DNA of 64,000 bases from Chitinophaga caseinilytica (GCF_038396765.1 NZ_CP150096.1:2897001-2961000), one strand, 5' to 3'; shown: positions 34,441 through 44,903, counted from the stretch's first letter. Program-made: numbers and translations. Notes: a model not told the origin generated them from the letters alone.

Positions 34441-35934
34441 TTACTGCTCGGGCACTCTGGTGATCTTGAGGATGTTGGTCGGCAGGTGCTGCTTAACGGG
34501 CGTGCTGCCGGTGTTCACCACCACATCGTTCGCCTTGATGAAACCACGCTCTTTCAGGATGTTGATCTGGTCGGCGATAATATCGTCCAGGCTTTCTTCT
34601 TCGCCGTAATAGAATGCGCGAACGCCCCAGCTGAGGCTCAGCTGGTTTACCAGCGTGCGTTCTTTGGTGAAGATGAACAGCGGGGATTTCGGGCGGTAGC
34701 TAGACAGCATGAAGCCGGTGTAGCCGGATTGCGTCATACCGATCAGCGCGTCTGCCTCCAGGTCTTCCGCGATTTTGCAGGCATTGTAGCACAGCGCGTC
34801 GCTGAGGAAGGTGGGGGAGTGGCGGTGAGGGATGAGGTTGCGGTTGTAGATGATGCTTTCCTTTTCTACCTCGCCGATGATCTTGCGCATGGTCTCGATC
34901 ACCAGTACGGGATAGTTGCCGGTAGCGGTCTCGCCGGAGAGCATCACGGCGTCTGCCCCTTCCAGTACGGCATTGGCCACGTCGGTGATCTCGGAACGGT
35001 TGGGACGGGTGCGGTCGATCATGGATTCCATCATCTGCGTAGCCACGATCACCGGCTTCGCACGGTGGATGCACTTGCGGATAATGTCTTTCTGGATCAT
35101 GGGCACCTGCTCAACGGGCAGTTCCACACCGAGGTCGCCACGGGCGATCATCACGCCGTCGCTTTCCCAGATAATTTCTTTCAGGTTCTGGATCGCTTCC
35201 GGTTTCTCGATCTTGGAAATGATCTTGATTTTGGAATTGCGCTCGGCCAGGCGTTTACGCAGCAGGGCGAGGTCTTTCACGTTGCGGACGAAAGACAGGG
35301 CCACCCAATCGCACTCATGGTCGATGATGAACTGGAGGTCCACTTCATCTTTTTCGGTGAGGGCGGGGAGGGAAACTTTCGTATCGGGAAGGTTGAAGCC
35401 TTTTTTGGAGGACAAAACGCCGCCCAGCAATACTTCGGCCTTGATGAGGTTGTCGGGCGTGATTTCTTTCACCACGGTCTCGATCTTACCGTCGTCCAGG
35501 AGGATTTTCTGGCCGGGGCGAACGTCGCGGGGGAGGTCATGGTAGGAAACGTAGATCCTTTCCATGGTGCCCACGCATTTTTCGGTGGTGAAGGTGAGGA
35601 TATCGCCCGTTTTGAGGGGAAGGGCGTTGTTTTCGATCTCTCCAACGCGCAGCTTGGGACCTTGGAGGTCGGCCAGGATGGCTACGTTGTAGGGCTCGGT
35701 TTTATTGATCTGGCGGATGTAGGTGATGATCCGCAGTTTGTCTTCGTGGCTGCCGTGGGAAAAGTTCAGACGGAACACATTGACGCCTGCCTGTACAAGT
35801 TCCAACAGTTTCTCATAGGTGTCGCTGGCCGGACCAACGGTCGCAACAATCTTCGTTTTTTGTTTGGCATGCGAAGCACCAGCCTGGTTGTCCATTTCCT
35901 TGTGATAGTATTTGGACAGATCTTTTGTACTCAT
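34441..35934 (-). CDS. pyk: Pyruvate kinase
   Basis: 497 residues. It converts phosphoenolpyruvate and ADP to pyruvate and ATP. KTKIVATVGPAS and FRLNFSHG at the N-terminus, the B domain, the signature SKIEKPEAIQNL with the catalytic Lys, MIARGDLGVELP and MMESMIDRTRPNRSE. The C-terminal domain has the usual allosteric fold. It lies 10 bases after pfkA on the same strand, so the two glycolytic control enzymes form an operon. Confidence 0.97.
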   Translation of the reverse strand: MSTKDLSKYYHKEMDNQAGASHAKQKTKIVATVGPASDTYEKLLELVQAGVNVFRLNFSHGSHEDKLRIITYIRQINKTEPYNVAILADLQGPKLRVGEIENNALPLKTGDILTFTTEKCVGTMERIYVSYHDLPRDVRPGQKILLDDGKIETVVKEITPDNLIKAEVLLGGVLSSKKGFNLPDTKVSLPALTEKDEVDLQFIIDHECDWVALSFVRNVKDLALLRKRLAERNSKIKIISKIEKPEAIQNLKEIIWESDGVMIARGDLGVELPVEQVPMIQKDIIRKCIHRAKPVIVATQMMESMIDRTRPNRSEITDVANAVLEGADAVMLSGETATGNYPVLVIETMRKIIGEVEKESIIYNRNLIPHRHSPTFLSDALCYNACKIAEDLEADALIGMTQSGYTGFMLSSYRPKSPLFIFTKERTLVNQLSLSWGVRAFYYGEEESLDDIIADQINILKERGFIKANDVVVNTGSTPVKQHLPTNILKITRVPEQ

Positions 35935-35944
35935 AGACGTTTAT

Positions 35945-36925
35945 TTAACTCGCGAGAATTTTGACAATCTTTAACCATTCCGGATCGATCTGCTGTTTTG
36001 CTTTTACGGCTTTATCGAGCGGGGTGAATTGAATTTCGTTGTTGACGATGCCGACCATGACGTTGGAGACGCCGTTGATGAGCGCTTCTACCGCGGCGTA
36101 GCCCATGCGGCTGGCCACCAGGCGGTCGAGGCAGGTGGGGGAGCCCCCGCGCTGGATGTGCCCGAGAACGGTCACGCGCGTGTCCAGCTGCGGCATTCTT
36201 TCCTTGACGTGACGGGCCACTTCGTCTGCCCCGCCGAATTCGTCGCCCTCGGCTACCACGATGAGGTTCACCATTTTGGAGCGGCGCTCGTTGGCCGTGA
36301 GGCTATCGATCACGTCGTCGATATTGGTTTTATGCTCGGGGATGAGGATGTGCTCCGCGCCCGTGGCGATGCCGCTGTGAAGGGCGATGTACCCCGCGTC
36401 GCGGCCCATAACTTCGATGATGAAAAGACGATCGTGCGCATCGGCGGTGTCGCGGATCTTGTCGATCGCTTCTACGGCCGTGTTCACCGCCGTGTCGAAC
36501 CCGATGGTGAAATCGGTACCGGCGATATCTTTATCGATCGTTCCGGGAAGACCGATGCAGGGGATGTCGAACTCCTGGCTGAATTTCTGGGCGCCTTTGA
36601 AGGAACCGTCGCCCCCGATCACCACCAGCCCGTCGATCCCGAATTTCTTCAGGTTCTCGTATGCTCTTTTGCGGCCTTCGGGCTGATAGAATTCCATGCA
36701 GCGGGCGGTTTTCAGCACGGTCCCCCCGCGCTGGATGATATTGGCGACAGATTTGCCTTCCATGGGAAAAATCTCCCCGGTCAACATCCCTTTGTAGCCA
36801 TACATCACCCCGTAGACATTCAAATGATGATAGATGCCCGTCCTTACTACGGCCCGGATGGCTGCGTTCATTCCCGGAGCGTCGCCCCCGGAAGTAAGAA
36901 CTGCGATGTTGTTCACTTTTTTCAT
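35945..36925 (-). CDS. pfkA: 6-phosphofructokinase
   Basis: 326 residues, ATP-dependent bacterial type. It phosphorylates fructose-6-phosphate. VLTSGGDAPGMNAAIR, IGGDGSFKGA (a GDGS nucleotide motif typical of ATP-PFK), PGTIDKDI with the catalytic Asp, and VLGHIQRGGSPT. First gene of the pfkA-pyk operon. Note the family member uses Gly-Asp-Gly-Ser, consistent with ATP rather than pyrophosphate. Confidence 0.97.
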   Translation of the reverse strand: MKKVNNIAVLTSGGDAPGMNAAIRAVVRTGIYHHLNVYGVMYGYKGMLTGEIFPMEGKSVANIIQRGGTVLKTARCMEFYQPEGRKRAYENLKKFGIDGLVVIGGDGSFKGAQKFSQEFDIPCIGLPGTIDKDIAGTDFTIGFDTAVNTAVEAIDKIRDTADAHDRLFIIEVMGRDAGYIALHSGIATGAEHILIPEHKTNIDDVIDSLTANERRSKMVNLIVVAEGDEFGGADEVARHVKERMPQLDTRVTVLGHIQRGGSPTCLDRLVASRMGYAAVEALINGVSNVMVGIVNNEIQFTPLDKAVKAKQQIDPEWLKIVKILAS

Positions 36926-37208
36926 GTGTGATCTTCTATGTTGTCCTGGCCACCCGAATTGCTATTCTCGTGCCGCCTGATAAATTTTTTTTACGCCTAC
37001 TAAATCGTTTTTCCAATCACCCATCCAAATTTTTACACCACTGGCTCATGCGTAATGGTTATTTCATAGTATTTTGCCAGACGTGGGTCCCGATAAAGGG
37101 CGCACGAAATTAACATTTTTTAATAGTTTCCTATCAGATATTCGATGAAATAACTAAATTTTTAATTTCCATCAAACAAACACGAAGGAATTTTATAAAA
37201 ATATACGT

Positions 37209-39362
37209 ATGACAAATTTAAACCATAAGCATGTTGCCATGAGTATGATGATGTTGATGGGAGCAGGGACCGCCCTGGCGCAGCACCAACCGCTCAAATA
37301 TCCCGAAACCCGCAAAGTAGACACGACCGACAATTACCACGGCACCACCATCGCCGATCCTTATCGCTGGCTGGAAGACGATCATGCAGACGATACCAAG
37401 GCCTGGGTAGACGCGGAAAATACCGTAACCCAGGATTACCTCGCCTCCATCCCCTTCCGCGGCCAGATCAAACAGCGCCTCGAAGCCCTCTGGAATTACC
37501 CCCGCTTCGGCGCCCCCTTCCATGAAGGCAAATATTATTATTTCTATAAGAACGACGGCCTCCAGAACCAGGCCGTGCTCTACCGCCAGGAAGGGCTGAA
37601 CGGTACGCCCGAAGTGTTCATCGACCCCAATAAACTGTCTGACAAAGGCACCGCCGCCCTCGGCGCCCTCACTTTCTCGAAAGACGGCAAATACGCCGCC
37701 TACCTCATCGCCAAAGCAGGGTCCGACTGGCAGGAAGCTTTCGTGATGGACGTGGCCAGCAAACAACTGCTGTCCGACAAGCTCGACTGGATCAAGTTTT
37801 CCGGCCTGTCCTGGAAAGGCGACGGCTTCTATTACAGCCGTTACGACGCGCCCGACGAGCAAAGCAAACTTTCCAAGAAGAACGAATTCCATAAGGTGTA
37901 CTATCATAAGGTAGGCACCACGCAAGACCAGGACCAACTGGTTTACGTCGATAAAGCACACCCGCTGCGCAACGCAGGCGTGGGCCTCACGGAAGACGAG
38001 CGTTTTCTCATCCTCAGCACCTCCGAAGGCACGAGCGGCAACGAAGTTTGGTACCGCGATCTGCAAGACGCTTCGCAGACCGATTTCAAGCTCCTGGTAC
38101 AAGGGTTCGAATATGAGCCCAGCGTGATCGAGAACGTGGGCGACAAACTGCTGCTGCTCACCAACCACGATGCGCCTAATTACAAACTGGTGCTCGTAGA
38201 CCCGAAGAACCCCGCTAAAGAAAACTGGAAACTGATCATCCCCGAGCAGCCCGAAGTGCTCCAGGGCGTTGGGACCGCCGGCGGCAAACTGTTCGCCAGT
38301 TACCTGAAAGACGCGTCTACCCGCATCGTGCAATACGACCCCTCCGGCAAAAAAGACCGTGAGATCAAACTGCCGGGCATCGGTACGGCCAGCGGATTCG
38401 GTGGGAAAAAGGAAGACGGCCAGTTCTTCTACTCCTTCTCCTCTTTCGTAGCGCCGCCGACCATATATAAATATGATATCAAATCCGGCAAATCCGACCT
38501 GTTCCGCAAGTCGGAAGTGAAGTTCAACCAGGACGAATACGAAACCAAACAGGTGTTTTTCACCAGTAAAGATGGCACCAAAGTGCCCGTGTTCCTCTCT
38601 TACCGCAAAGGCCTGAAAATGAACGGGCAAAATCCTGTGCTGCTCTACGGGTACGGCGGGTTCAACATCCCGATGACGCCCGCGTTCTCCGTGTCCAACC
38701 TCTTCTTCATGGAGCAGGGCGGCATTTACGCAGTGGTGAACCTCCGCGGCGGCAGCGAATACGGCGAAGCCTGGCACAAAGCCGGTATGATGGAAAAGAA
38801 ACAGAACGTGTTCGACGATTTCATCGGCGCGGCAGAATTCCTCGTAAGGGAAAAGTATACCAATCCGTCGAAAATCGCTATCCGTGGCGGTTCTAACGGC
38901 GGTCTGCTCGTAGGTGCGGCCATGACGCAGCGCCCAGACCTGTTCAAGGTGGCGCTTCCCGCCGTGGGCGTGATGGACATGCTCCGGTTCCAGAAATTTA
39001 CCATCGGCTGGGCATGGGTAACGGAATATGGTACCAGCGAAAAAGCGGACCAGTTCCCCTACCTCCTGAAATATTCTCCGCTCCACAACCTGAAAGCGGG
39101 CACGGCGTACCCGGCTACGATGGTAACCACGGCCGATCATGACGACCGTGTGGTACCGGCGCACTCTTTCAAGTTTGCGGCCGCGCTGCAGGCAGCCCAC
39201 AACGGGCCCAACCCGGTGCTGATCCGTATCGAGAAGCAGGCGGGCCACGGCGCAGGGAAACCCACGTCCAAACTTATCGACGAGGCTACCGACATCTGGT
39301 CGTTCACCATGTACAACCTGGGGATGAATTTCTCCAACGTGAACACCGGGAAGAAAATGTAA
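37209..39362 (+). CDS. Prolyl oligopeptidase (S9A)
   Basis: 717 residues. Cleaves short peptides after proline. The signal-like N-terminus (HVAMSMMMLMGAGTALAQ) suggests periplasmic location. Seven-bladed propeller from about 80 to 430, then the hydrolase domain with Ser in GGSNGGLLVG, Asp in DHDDRVVP and His in KQAGHGAGKP. YPETRKVDTTDNYHGT at the head is typical. Followed by a hairpin terminator. Confidence 0.95.
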   Translation: MTNLNHKHVAMSMMMLMGAGTALAQHQPLKYPETRKVDTTDNYHGTTIADPYRWLEDDHADDTKAWVDAENTVTQDYLASIPFRGQIKQRLEALWNYPRFGAPFHEGKYYYFYKNDGLQNQAVLYRQEGLNGTPEVFIDPNKLSDKGTAALGALTFSKDGKYAAYLIAKAGSDWQEAFVMDVASKQLLSDKLDWIKFSGLSWKGDGFYYSRYDAPDEQSKLSKKNEFHKVYYHKVGTTQDQDQLVYVDKAHPLRNAGVGLTEDERFLILSTSEGTSGNEVWYRDLQDASQTDFKLLVQGFEYEPSVIENVGDKLLLLTNHDAPNYKLVLVDPKNPAKENWKLIIPEQPEVLQGVGTAGGKLFASYLKDASTRIVQYDPSGKKDREIKLPGIGTASGFGGKKEDGQFFYSFSSFVAPPTIYKYDIKSGKSDLFRKSEVKFNQDEYETKQVFFTSKDGTKVPVFLSYRKGLKMNGQNPVLLYGYGGFNIPMTPAFSVSNLFFMEQGGIYAVVNLRGGSEYGEAWHKAGMMEKKQNVFDDFIGAAEFLVREKYTNPSKIAIRGGSNGGLLVGAAMTQRPDLFKVALPAVGVMDMLRFQKFTIGWAWVTEYGTSEKADQFPYLLKYSPLHNLKAGTAYPATMVTTADHDDRVVPAHSFKFAAALQAAHNGPNPVLIRIEKQAGHGAGKPTSKLIDEATDIWSFTMYNLGMNFSNVNTGKKM

Positions 39363-39384
39363 CCGATTCACATTCATCAATAAA

Positions 39385-39416
39385 CGCCGCGTAATACTGC
39401 ATTACGCGGTGTTTTT
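39385..39416 (+). terminator. Terminator of the prolyl oligopeptidase gene
   Basis: CCGCGTAAT (39387-39395) and ATTACGCGG (39401-39409) with a 5-base loop and T run. It ends 14 bases before the next start codon. Confidence 0.85.
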
Positions 39417-39429
39417 GTATATTGGAATT

Positions 39430-40332
39430 ATGAAAGTGCTCATAACTGGGAGCAACGGGCTCCTCGGACAATACCTGGTCCAGCGGCTGGCCGGCCATCC
39501 GGATTACGAAGTGATCGCCACCGGCCGCGGGGCCAACCGCCTCCGCATGCAAACGGGATACACCTATGAATCGGTGAACCTGGCCAACGAATCGGCGGTA
39601 AAAGGCCTGGTAGAACGGCATCGGCCCGACGTGATCGTGCACGCCGGTGCCATGACGCAGGCAGACGATTGTGAGCGCAACAAAGACGCCTGCTGGATGG
39701 TGAACGTCACCGCCACGCGCTACCTGTTGCAGGGCGCGGAAAAGGCAGGATCGTATTTCCTGTTCGTATCCACCGACTTCGTGTTCGACGGGCTCAGCGG
39801 GCCTTACAGCGAAGATGACCCCGTCAATCCCATCAACTATTACGGCGCCAGCAAAGTAGCGGCGGAAAGGATCGTGAAACAATCCAAAACTCCCTGGGGC
39901 ATCGCGCGGACGGTGCTGGTGTACGGGCTGGCAGACGATCCCCGGCGCAGCAATATCATCACCTGGGTGAAATCCAACCTCGAGCAGCAGAAAAAACTGA
40001 AAGTGGTGAACGACCAGTGGCGCACGCCCACGCTCGTGCAAGACCTGGCGGAAGGCATCCGGCTTATGCTCGATAAGAAGGCGGAAGGCGTTTTCCACCT
40101 GTCCGGCAAAGACATGCTCACGCCATTCGATATGGCCACGCAGGTAGCTGGCTACCTGGAACTGGACACACGCCTACTCGAAAAAGTGGACGCATCCACC
40201 TTTAAACAACCCGCACCGCGACCGGCCAAAACAGGATTCCTCATCAACAAAGCGGTGCAGGAACTGGGGTACGATCCGCATAGTTTCGAAGAAGGATTGA
40301 AAGTGGTGGTGGAACAGATCAGATCGAAATAG
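39430..40332 (+). CDS. RmlD-like sugar reductase (SDR family)
   Basis: 300 residues from ATG 39430, the natural start MKVLITGSNGLLGQYL; a longer frame at 39409 begins in the preceding terminator. Extended SDR: the GxxGxxG motif near 8-14, VSTDFVFDG near 122, the catalytic YGASKVAAE (Tyr/Lys) near 138. It resembles dTDP-4-dehydrorhamnose reductase but may act on another sugar nucleotide. No rml genes are adjacent. Followed by a terminator. Confidence 0.88.
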   Translation: MKVLITGSNGLLGQYLVQRLAGHPDYEVIATGRGANRLRMQTGYTYESVNLANESAVKGLVERHRPDVIVHAGAMTQADDCERNKDACWMVNVTATRYLLQGAEKAGSYFLFVSTDFVFDGLSGPYSEDDPVNPINYYGASKVAAERIVKQSKTPWGIARTVLVYGLADDPRRSNIITWVKSNLEQQKKLKVVNDQWRTPTLVQDLAEGIRLMLDKKAEGVFHLSGKDMLTPFDMATQVAGYLELDTRLLEKVDASTFKQPAPRPAKTGFLINKAVQELGYDPHSFEEGLKVVVEQIRSK

Positions 40333-40349
40333 AAAATCGCAGATAGAAA

Positions 40350-40383
40350 AAGGGATGGCAATGCGCCATCCCTTCGTTTTTTT
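40350..40383 (+). terminator. Terminator of the RmlD-like gene
   Basis: AAGGGATGGC (40350-40359) and GCCATCCCTT (40365-40374), 5-base loop, then seven T from 40377. Confidence 0.88.
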
Positions 40384-40603
40384 GATCCCGATCCCGCATG
40401 CTTCCCGTTGAAGTATCGACATGCTGTGATGGAACATGATGGGGAGGATCCGGAAGATGGACATCGCCCGGCTGTAAATCATCTCTTCGATGTTTTGGAA
40501 TTATCATCTTCTGAATTGAGCGATGGAAGCGTTACTGCCGCCATCGCATATATACCCCATCATTCAGCGAGATTGGTATGGTGAAAACACAACGAATTTT
40601 GAG

Positions 40604-41917
40604 CTATTGCATGTTTTTGGTCCGGAAGTACAGCTCGAAATGTTGCGCTGCGCCGGGGCCGCACATGATCTGAGGATAGAATGTTCCGGTTAATTTACCC
40701 GTGATGTATTCTATGCCGCCTATATTTTCGACCTCCTCGATATAGAGGTCGCCGCTCGATTTCATGTATTCCTCCACTGTTCCATTTTCATCGCATTTGC
40801 TGTAAAAAGTTTTACCGATAACATTCACAGGTGCTTTGAAAGTGCAGTAGACAGCGGTTGCCGTGCCACCCTTGTCTGGCGTGAACCATTCATAATGCTT
40901 TTTCACGACAGGCTTGGTCACATGATCGACCACGATCGAGAAGCCGAGGTTTTCGCGGATGGTGCCGGAAATATTCATGCCGCCGCCGGGAATGTATTTA
41001 TGATGCTGATCGATGCAGAATATTTCCGTGCCATTCACGGTTCCGGAGAAGTAAACTTCGTCTACCACTTTGATTTTGCTGAACTGGATAAGCTTTCCGG
41101 TGGCGCCGCGGCCAGGAATGACGCCGGGGGGGATGAAGTTATAGATGTCGACGGAAACCGTGACCGTATTCGGAGTCGGCACTTTGGCCGGAGCGCGGTA
41201 CCAGGCAAACCGGGTATCGGGCGTGAGCGTACCGGCGCCAGATAGTTTCCAGTTGCGGATGTTGCCGGAATTTTGCAGTACCTGCTCCCGGCGGATGGCG
41301 ATTGGTCTGCTGTCGGCGTGGGCTTTGTATTTGTCGATCGCAGTATAGATCCAGACGGTCGAGGTTTTGGTAACCAGCACGCTGGCCGGGTCTGCACGCA
41401 GCCAATAGAGTGCGTAGGGCGCCCAGTCTGAAAAGTGGGTGGTTTCTACGGACAGCGTGCGGGCGGTGGTGTTGAGGTTCGTATTGGGCATGAACTGCCA
41501 AACGCCGTCGGCCGACTGGAAAGCCAAATACAAGGCGTCGGCGCTGGTGCTATCGAGATGGCGGTCTGTATACTGGAACGTGAGTTTTACGGGTTTTGTG
41601 AATTTGATGTTTTCGGGGAGGAGCCGGTAGGAGGGGCCGGGGCTCCCTGGCAGGGTGTTCGTCACGGCCTGCACGCTGATCTCGGTATTGGCGGCGAGGG
41701 CGCCTGCCGGAACTTCTATTTTCAGCGTATTGTCTTTCGAGAAAAGTGTGCCACCTGCGGCGCCGATCGTTTTTTTGACAAGGTCGCCGGCAGGCGTTCC
41801 ATGGGCATAAACGACCGGTGGCTCGCCGTTATCGGGCTCTTCCTCCTTGGTACCGCTTTTGGTACAGCCGGTCGCCAGGATGGCGAAGCAAAGTAGAATT
41901 GATGGTAGAAGCTTCAT
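40604..41917 (-). CDS. Lipoprotein with ZU5-like beta domain
   Basis: 437 residues. Lipobox FAILATGC with lipidated Cys at about 18, then an acidic spacer. Residues 50-160 (IGAAGGTLFSKDNTLKIEVP...FQSADGVWQFMP...THFSDWAPY) match the ZU5-like module common in surface lipoproteins of Bacteroidota. The remainder is beta-rich and unrecognised. Surface or periplasmic role unknown. Confidence 0.75.
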   Translation of the reverse strand: MKLLPSILLCFAILATGCTKSGTKEEEPDNGEPPVVYAHGTPAGDLVKKTIGAAGGTLFSKDNTLKIEVPAGALAANTEISVQAVTNTLPGSPGPSYRLLPENIKFTKPVKLTFQYTDRHLDSTSADALYLAFQSADGVWQFMPNTNLNTTARTLSVETTHFSDWAPYALYWLRADPASVLVTKTSTVWIYTAIDKYKAHADSRPIAIRREQVLQNSGNIRNWKLSGAGTLTPDTRFAWYRAPAKVPTPNTVTVSVDIYNFIPPGVIPGRGATGKLIQFSKIKVVDEVYFSGTVNGTEIFCIDQHHKYIPGGGMNISGTIRENLGFSIVVDHVTKPVVKKHYEWFTPDKGGTATAVYCTFKAPVNVIGKTFYSKCDENGTVEEYMKSSGDLYIEEVENIGGIEYITGKLTGTFYPQIMCGPGAAQHFELYFRTKNMQ

Positions 41918-42263
41918 ACATGGGGGTGTTAATGGCTATTGGTAGTTATTTACGTAACTGCTTACGTACTTGCAAAAGTACCTTTCCTCGTCATTTTCCT
42001 ATAGGCAGGCGGGCCGTAATGGGGATTGCGGGTCCTGAAATGCAGGAATGGAGGAGTGGAATGGGTAGTAGTGTATAGTGGGTAGTGCTCATTTGTAGGG
42101 AAATGAAGAGGATGGGATGGTTTGTGGCAGGTATGGAGTGACGATGGCGGTCTGGCAAATGTTACCGTAAAATGAACCCGCAGGCAATGGTGGGAAAATT
42201 GAACGGAAGGGAAGGCGACCGGTTGGGCGGAGGGAAACGTGGAGGGGAATCTACTTGAAAAAA
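41918..42263. other. Intergenic stretch with TTACGTA repeats
   Basis: About 350 bases between two minus-strand genes. It has TTACGTA at 41950-41956 and 41962-41968 (12-base spacing), just upstream of the lipoprotein gene, and a long purine-rich plus strand. A 104-codon minus frame is low complexity and probably spurious. Confidence 0.5.
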
Positions 42264-42290
42264 GAAGCGCCCCCATCCGGAGGCGCTTCC
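42258..42290 (-). terminator. Terminator of the HU-CCDC81/SPOR gene
   Basis: GAAGCGCC and GGCGCTTC arms (42264-42271 and 42282-42289); six T follow on the minus strand. Confidence 0.85.
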
Positions 42291-42311
42291 ATATTTCGCA
42301 AAAATTCTTTT

Positions 42312-43229
42312 TTAATAAACGATATGCACTTCTTTCGACTGGAACCGCCTGGCCACGGAGTCCATCGCCGCGGTGGTATCTGCCTTTAATGAGCGGTAGG
42401 GAACGGCCAGTTTATAGAGGGTAGAGTCTTCGGAAGAGAAAAGTACCACGTCGCTGTAACCCCAGCTATGCCGCCGTTTAAGGTTGGACTCGGCGTTTGC
42501 CTTGACTTTGTAAGTCTGGAACACCACATAATACGAGATGCTGTCGTTCACCAGTACCACAGGTTCTTCCGGCACCGCGGCCACCGAATCCTGCACTGGG
42601 GCCGGGGCCACAGCGGCTTTGGGCGCTTCGGGCTGGGGAGCCGGGGCCATGAACTGGTCTTTCAACAGCCAGGCGGCCACGCCGGCGCCGATGAGCACCA
42701 GTGGCAATACCACCCACCACCACCGGAAGCGTCCCTGGCTTTCAGGTTCTTCGTACACGGCAGACACATGTTCCACCACCTGGTTGTTCTCCACTTCGGT
42801 AGTGCCCTGCAGCACGCGGGGCGCCGATTCCGACCGGATCACCTGTTCCAGCCCGATGGGCTGCCAGGCGTCGGGCATTTCCTGCGGGGTAAACCGGATC
42901 TGGCCCAGCGGATCGATCCGGAGGTTGCCGATGCCGGGAAGGTCGAGCGGGTCGCCGGCCTGCAACGATTCGCGGAACTGCTGCAGGTATTTGTCCAGCT
43001 TCAGCGCTGCTACCGGCTCCAGCAGGTTTTCCTTACGCGAGATCCAGCGGAGCAGCGAGCCGTCGTCTTCCCAACGGGTGTCGAACTGCACCTGCTGCCG
43101 GGGCGGCGTCAGGGTCTGGTCCACCATGCTGAACTGCGCGGGGATGTGCTGGATGGTAAAGGTGCCCACCTGCGGAACGGTGCAGGTTTGCTGCCTGAAA
43201 AGGACTTCCGTGATATATTGCTTGAGCAT
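42312..43229 (-). CDS. HU-CCDC81 and SPOR domain membrane protein
   Basis: 305 residues. An N-terminal HU-like/CCDC81 region (MLKQYITEVLFRQQTCTVPQ, then a second unit LLEPVAALKLDKYLQQF...DLPGIGNL) is cytoplasmic; one membrane helix near 175 (WWVVLPLVLIGAGVAAWLL); then a Pro/Ala linker and a C-terminal SPOR domain (YYVVFQTYKVKANAESNL) that binds denuded peptidoglycan at division sites. A common Bacteroidota arrangement, probably linking division to the wall. Confidence 0.88.
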   Translation of the reverse strand: MLKQYITEVLFRQQTCTVPQVGTFTIQHIPAQFSMVDQTLTPPRQQVQFDTRWEDDGSLLRWISRKENLLEPVAALKLDKYLQQFRESLQAGDPLDLPGIGNLRIDPLGQIRFTPQEMPDAWQPIGLEQVIRSESAPRVLQGTTEVENNQVVEHVSAVYEEPESQGRFRWWWVVLPLVLIGAGVAAWLLKDQFMAPAPQPEAPKAAVAPAPVQDSVAAVPEEPVVLVNDSISYYVVFQTYKVKANAESNLKRRHSWGYSDVVLFSSEDSTLYKLAVPYRSLKADTTAAMDSVARRFQSKEVHIVY

Positions 43230-43264
43230 TGCGGCCGGTAACTTTTGAGTGCAAGTTTACGCAA

Positions 43265-44903
43265 TTAAAACTTAACGGTCACGCCGCCGAGCACGTTCAG
43301 CCCGTAGGAGGGGTAACCATGCCAGCGTTCGTACTTGGAACTGAACATGTTATTCACGTTGAACCAGAGGTTGAAGTTCTTCGTCACGTTATATTCCGCT
43401 CCGGCGTTCAAATCCTGCACCGCCTTGGTTTTGCCCATGGCGTCCAACCCTTCCTTGCGCATCACGTAATAGGTGCTGCTCAGGGTGTAGAGATTGGCGT
43501 TCAGGTGGAATTTCTTCCCGAAGGTGTACTGCGCGAACAGGCTGGCGCGGAAAGGCTGCACGTGCCAGGGCTTCAGCTCGGTCTTCTGTTTGTTGAAATC
43601 GTACCAGTCGATGCTCACCCGTGCCTGGAACTTCTCTTCCTGGATATAGCCCACTTCCGCATGCAGCTGGAAGGCGCGGAGCTCTTCCTCGTTGCGGGTG
43701 TAGAAGCTCTTGCCGTCGGTACTGTCGTTCACTGAACAACTGGCGGTTATACCAGGAGATGGCGCCGAACTTGGTGTTGTAGTTGAAATGGTTGCCCAGC
43801 GTGCCTTTGATACCGGTATATTTCTCTTCGATGCGGGTATTGAGCATGTCTGGACCGTAGGAATTGAACCAGGGGTTCTCCGACGCGAGGTTCCGGAAGT
43901 TGTTCTTCTGGAAGTAGGAAATCCAGCCGCTGCTGAGAATGAGTTTCTCGCGGATGAGGTGCGATTCGTTCACGATGTCGGGCAGGAGGTGGAACTTGCC
44001 GTTCGTCCAGGTAGGGTTGGCGCCGGCATGCAGCACGAACCCGGGCTTGGTGATCTCCACAGCGGGGTGGATGGCGGCGATGTTGTTATTGATCTGTTCG
44101 TTGTTATCTTCCTTGAACACGCTCAAATCCACCAATCCTTCGGCTTTCAGCCAGATATCCTCGAATATCTGCTTGCGGATAGGCGCCTTCAGCACAAAGG
44201 TGTTCTCCATCCGCTTGTACTTGTCGCCGAACACGGTGAATTCGGCCTGCGGCTGGAACTGGAAGCCCCAATCGTTCTGCGGCCTGTTCTTCAGGCCCAC
44301 TTTGGCCACCACTTCGTTGAACGCCTGTTTCACGTCGCTTTTGTCGTACTGGTGAACGGCATGGTCGTACCCGTAATAATATACCTGGTTGCGGTTGTAC
44401 CCCAGGCTGGCGTTCACTTCGAACAGTGGCGTGAAATACGTACCGGAACCGAGGATGTTCATCTGCGACACGTCCTGGTACTGGATATCGCCCTTCGACG
44501 AAGTATAATTGAACAGCACGCCGAAGTTGTACTTGTCTTTCCGGCCGCTCCCGAACCCGGCCTGGATGAGCGGGGTGTTGTAGTTGCCGTACCCGAGCTT
44601 CACGTAATTGTTCTGGAGCTGGAGCGACGAAGTATCTTTCCCCAGCGCCAGCGGCCGGATGGGCACGGGCTGGTACATGAAATAGAGGTTCAGCGCCGGT
44701 ACCTGGTATCCGAGGCGCGGGCGGCTCGTGTCCACATTGGGCAGCGAGGCCGTCAGGTTCAGCTTGGCCGCGTTGGGCAGCTTGGGCTGGTATTTCGAGA
44801 TGATGTCGATCGTTTCCTGCTTCAGCGTGTCTTTCTGTGCAACGGCGCTGAGCGGGAAGGCGAGTGCGAGTGCGATATATATGCGCTTCATGTGATTCCT
44901 CAT
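43265..44903 (-). pseudogene. Outer-membrane beta-barrel (TonB-receptor-like), frameshifted
   Basis: About 545 residues across two frames. The first gives a signal peptide (MKRIYIALALAFPLSAVAQ) and a barrel up to ISWYNRQLF; the second continues NDSTDGKSFYTRNEEE to the terminal strand VLGGVTVKF. The join needs removal of one base near 43733-43736 (TTGTTC-A-GTGAAC on the minus strand). There is no plug domain visible. The start overlaps the upstream TPR gene stop (ATGA), so the two act together. One-base error or genuine inactivation cannot be separated here. Confidence 0.8.

Noticed and set aside
41962..42276. 104-codon minus-strand frame
   Set aside because: Pro/His/Ser/Thr-rich low-complexity product from a purine-rich strand, no start signal or similarity.
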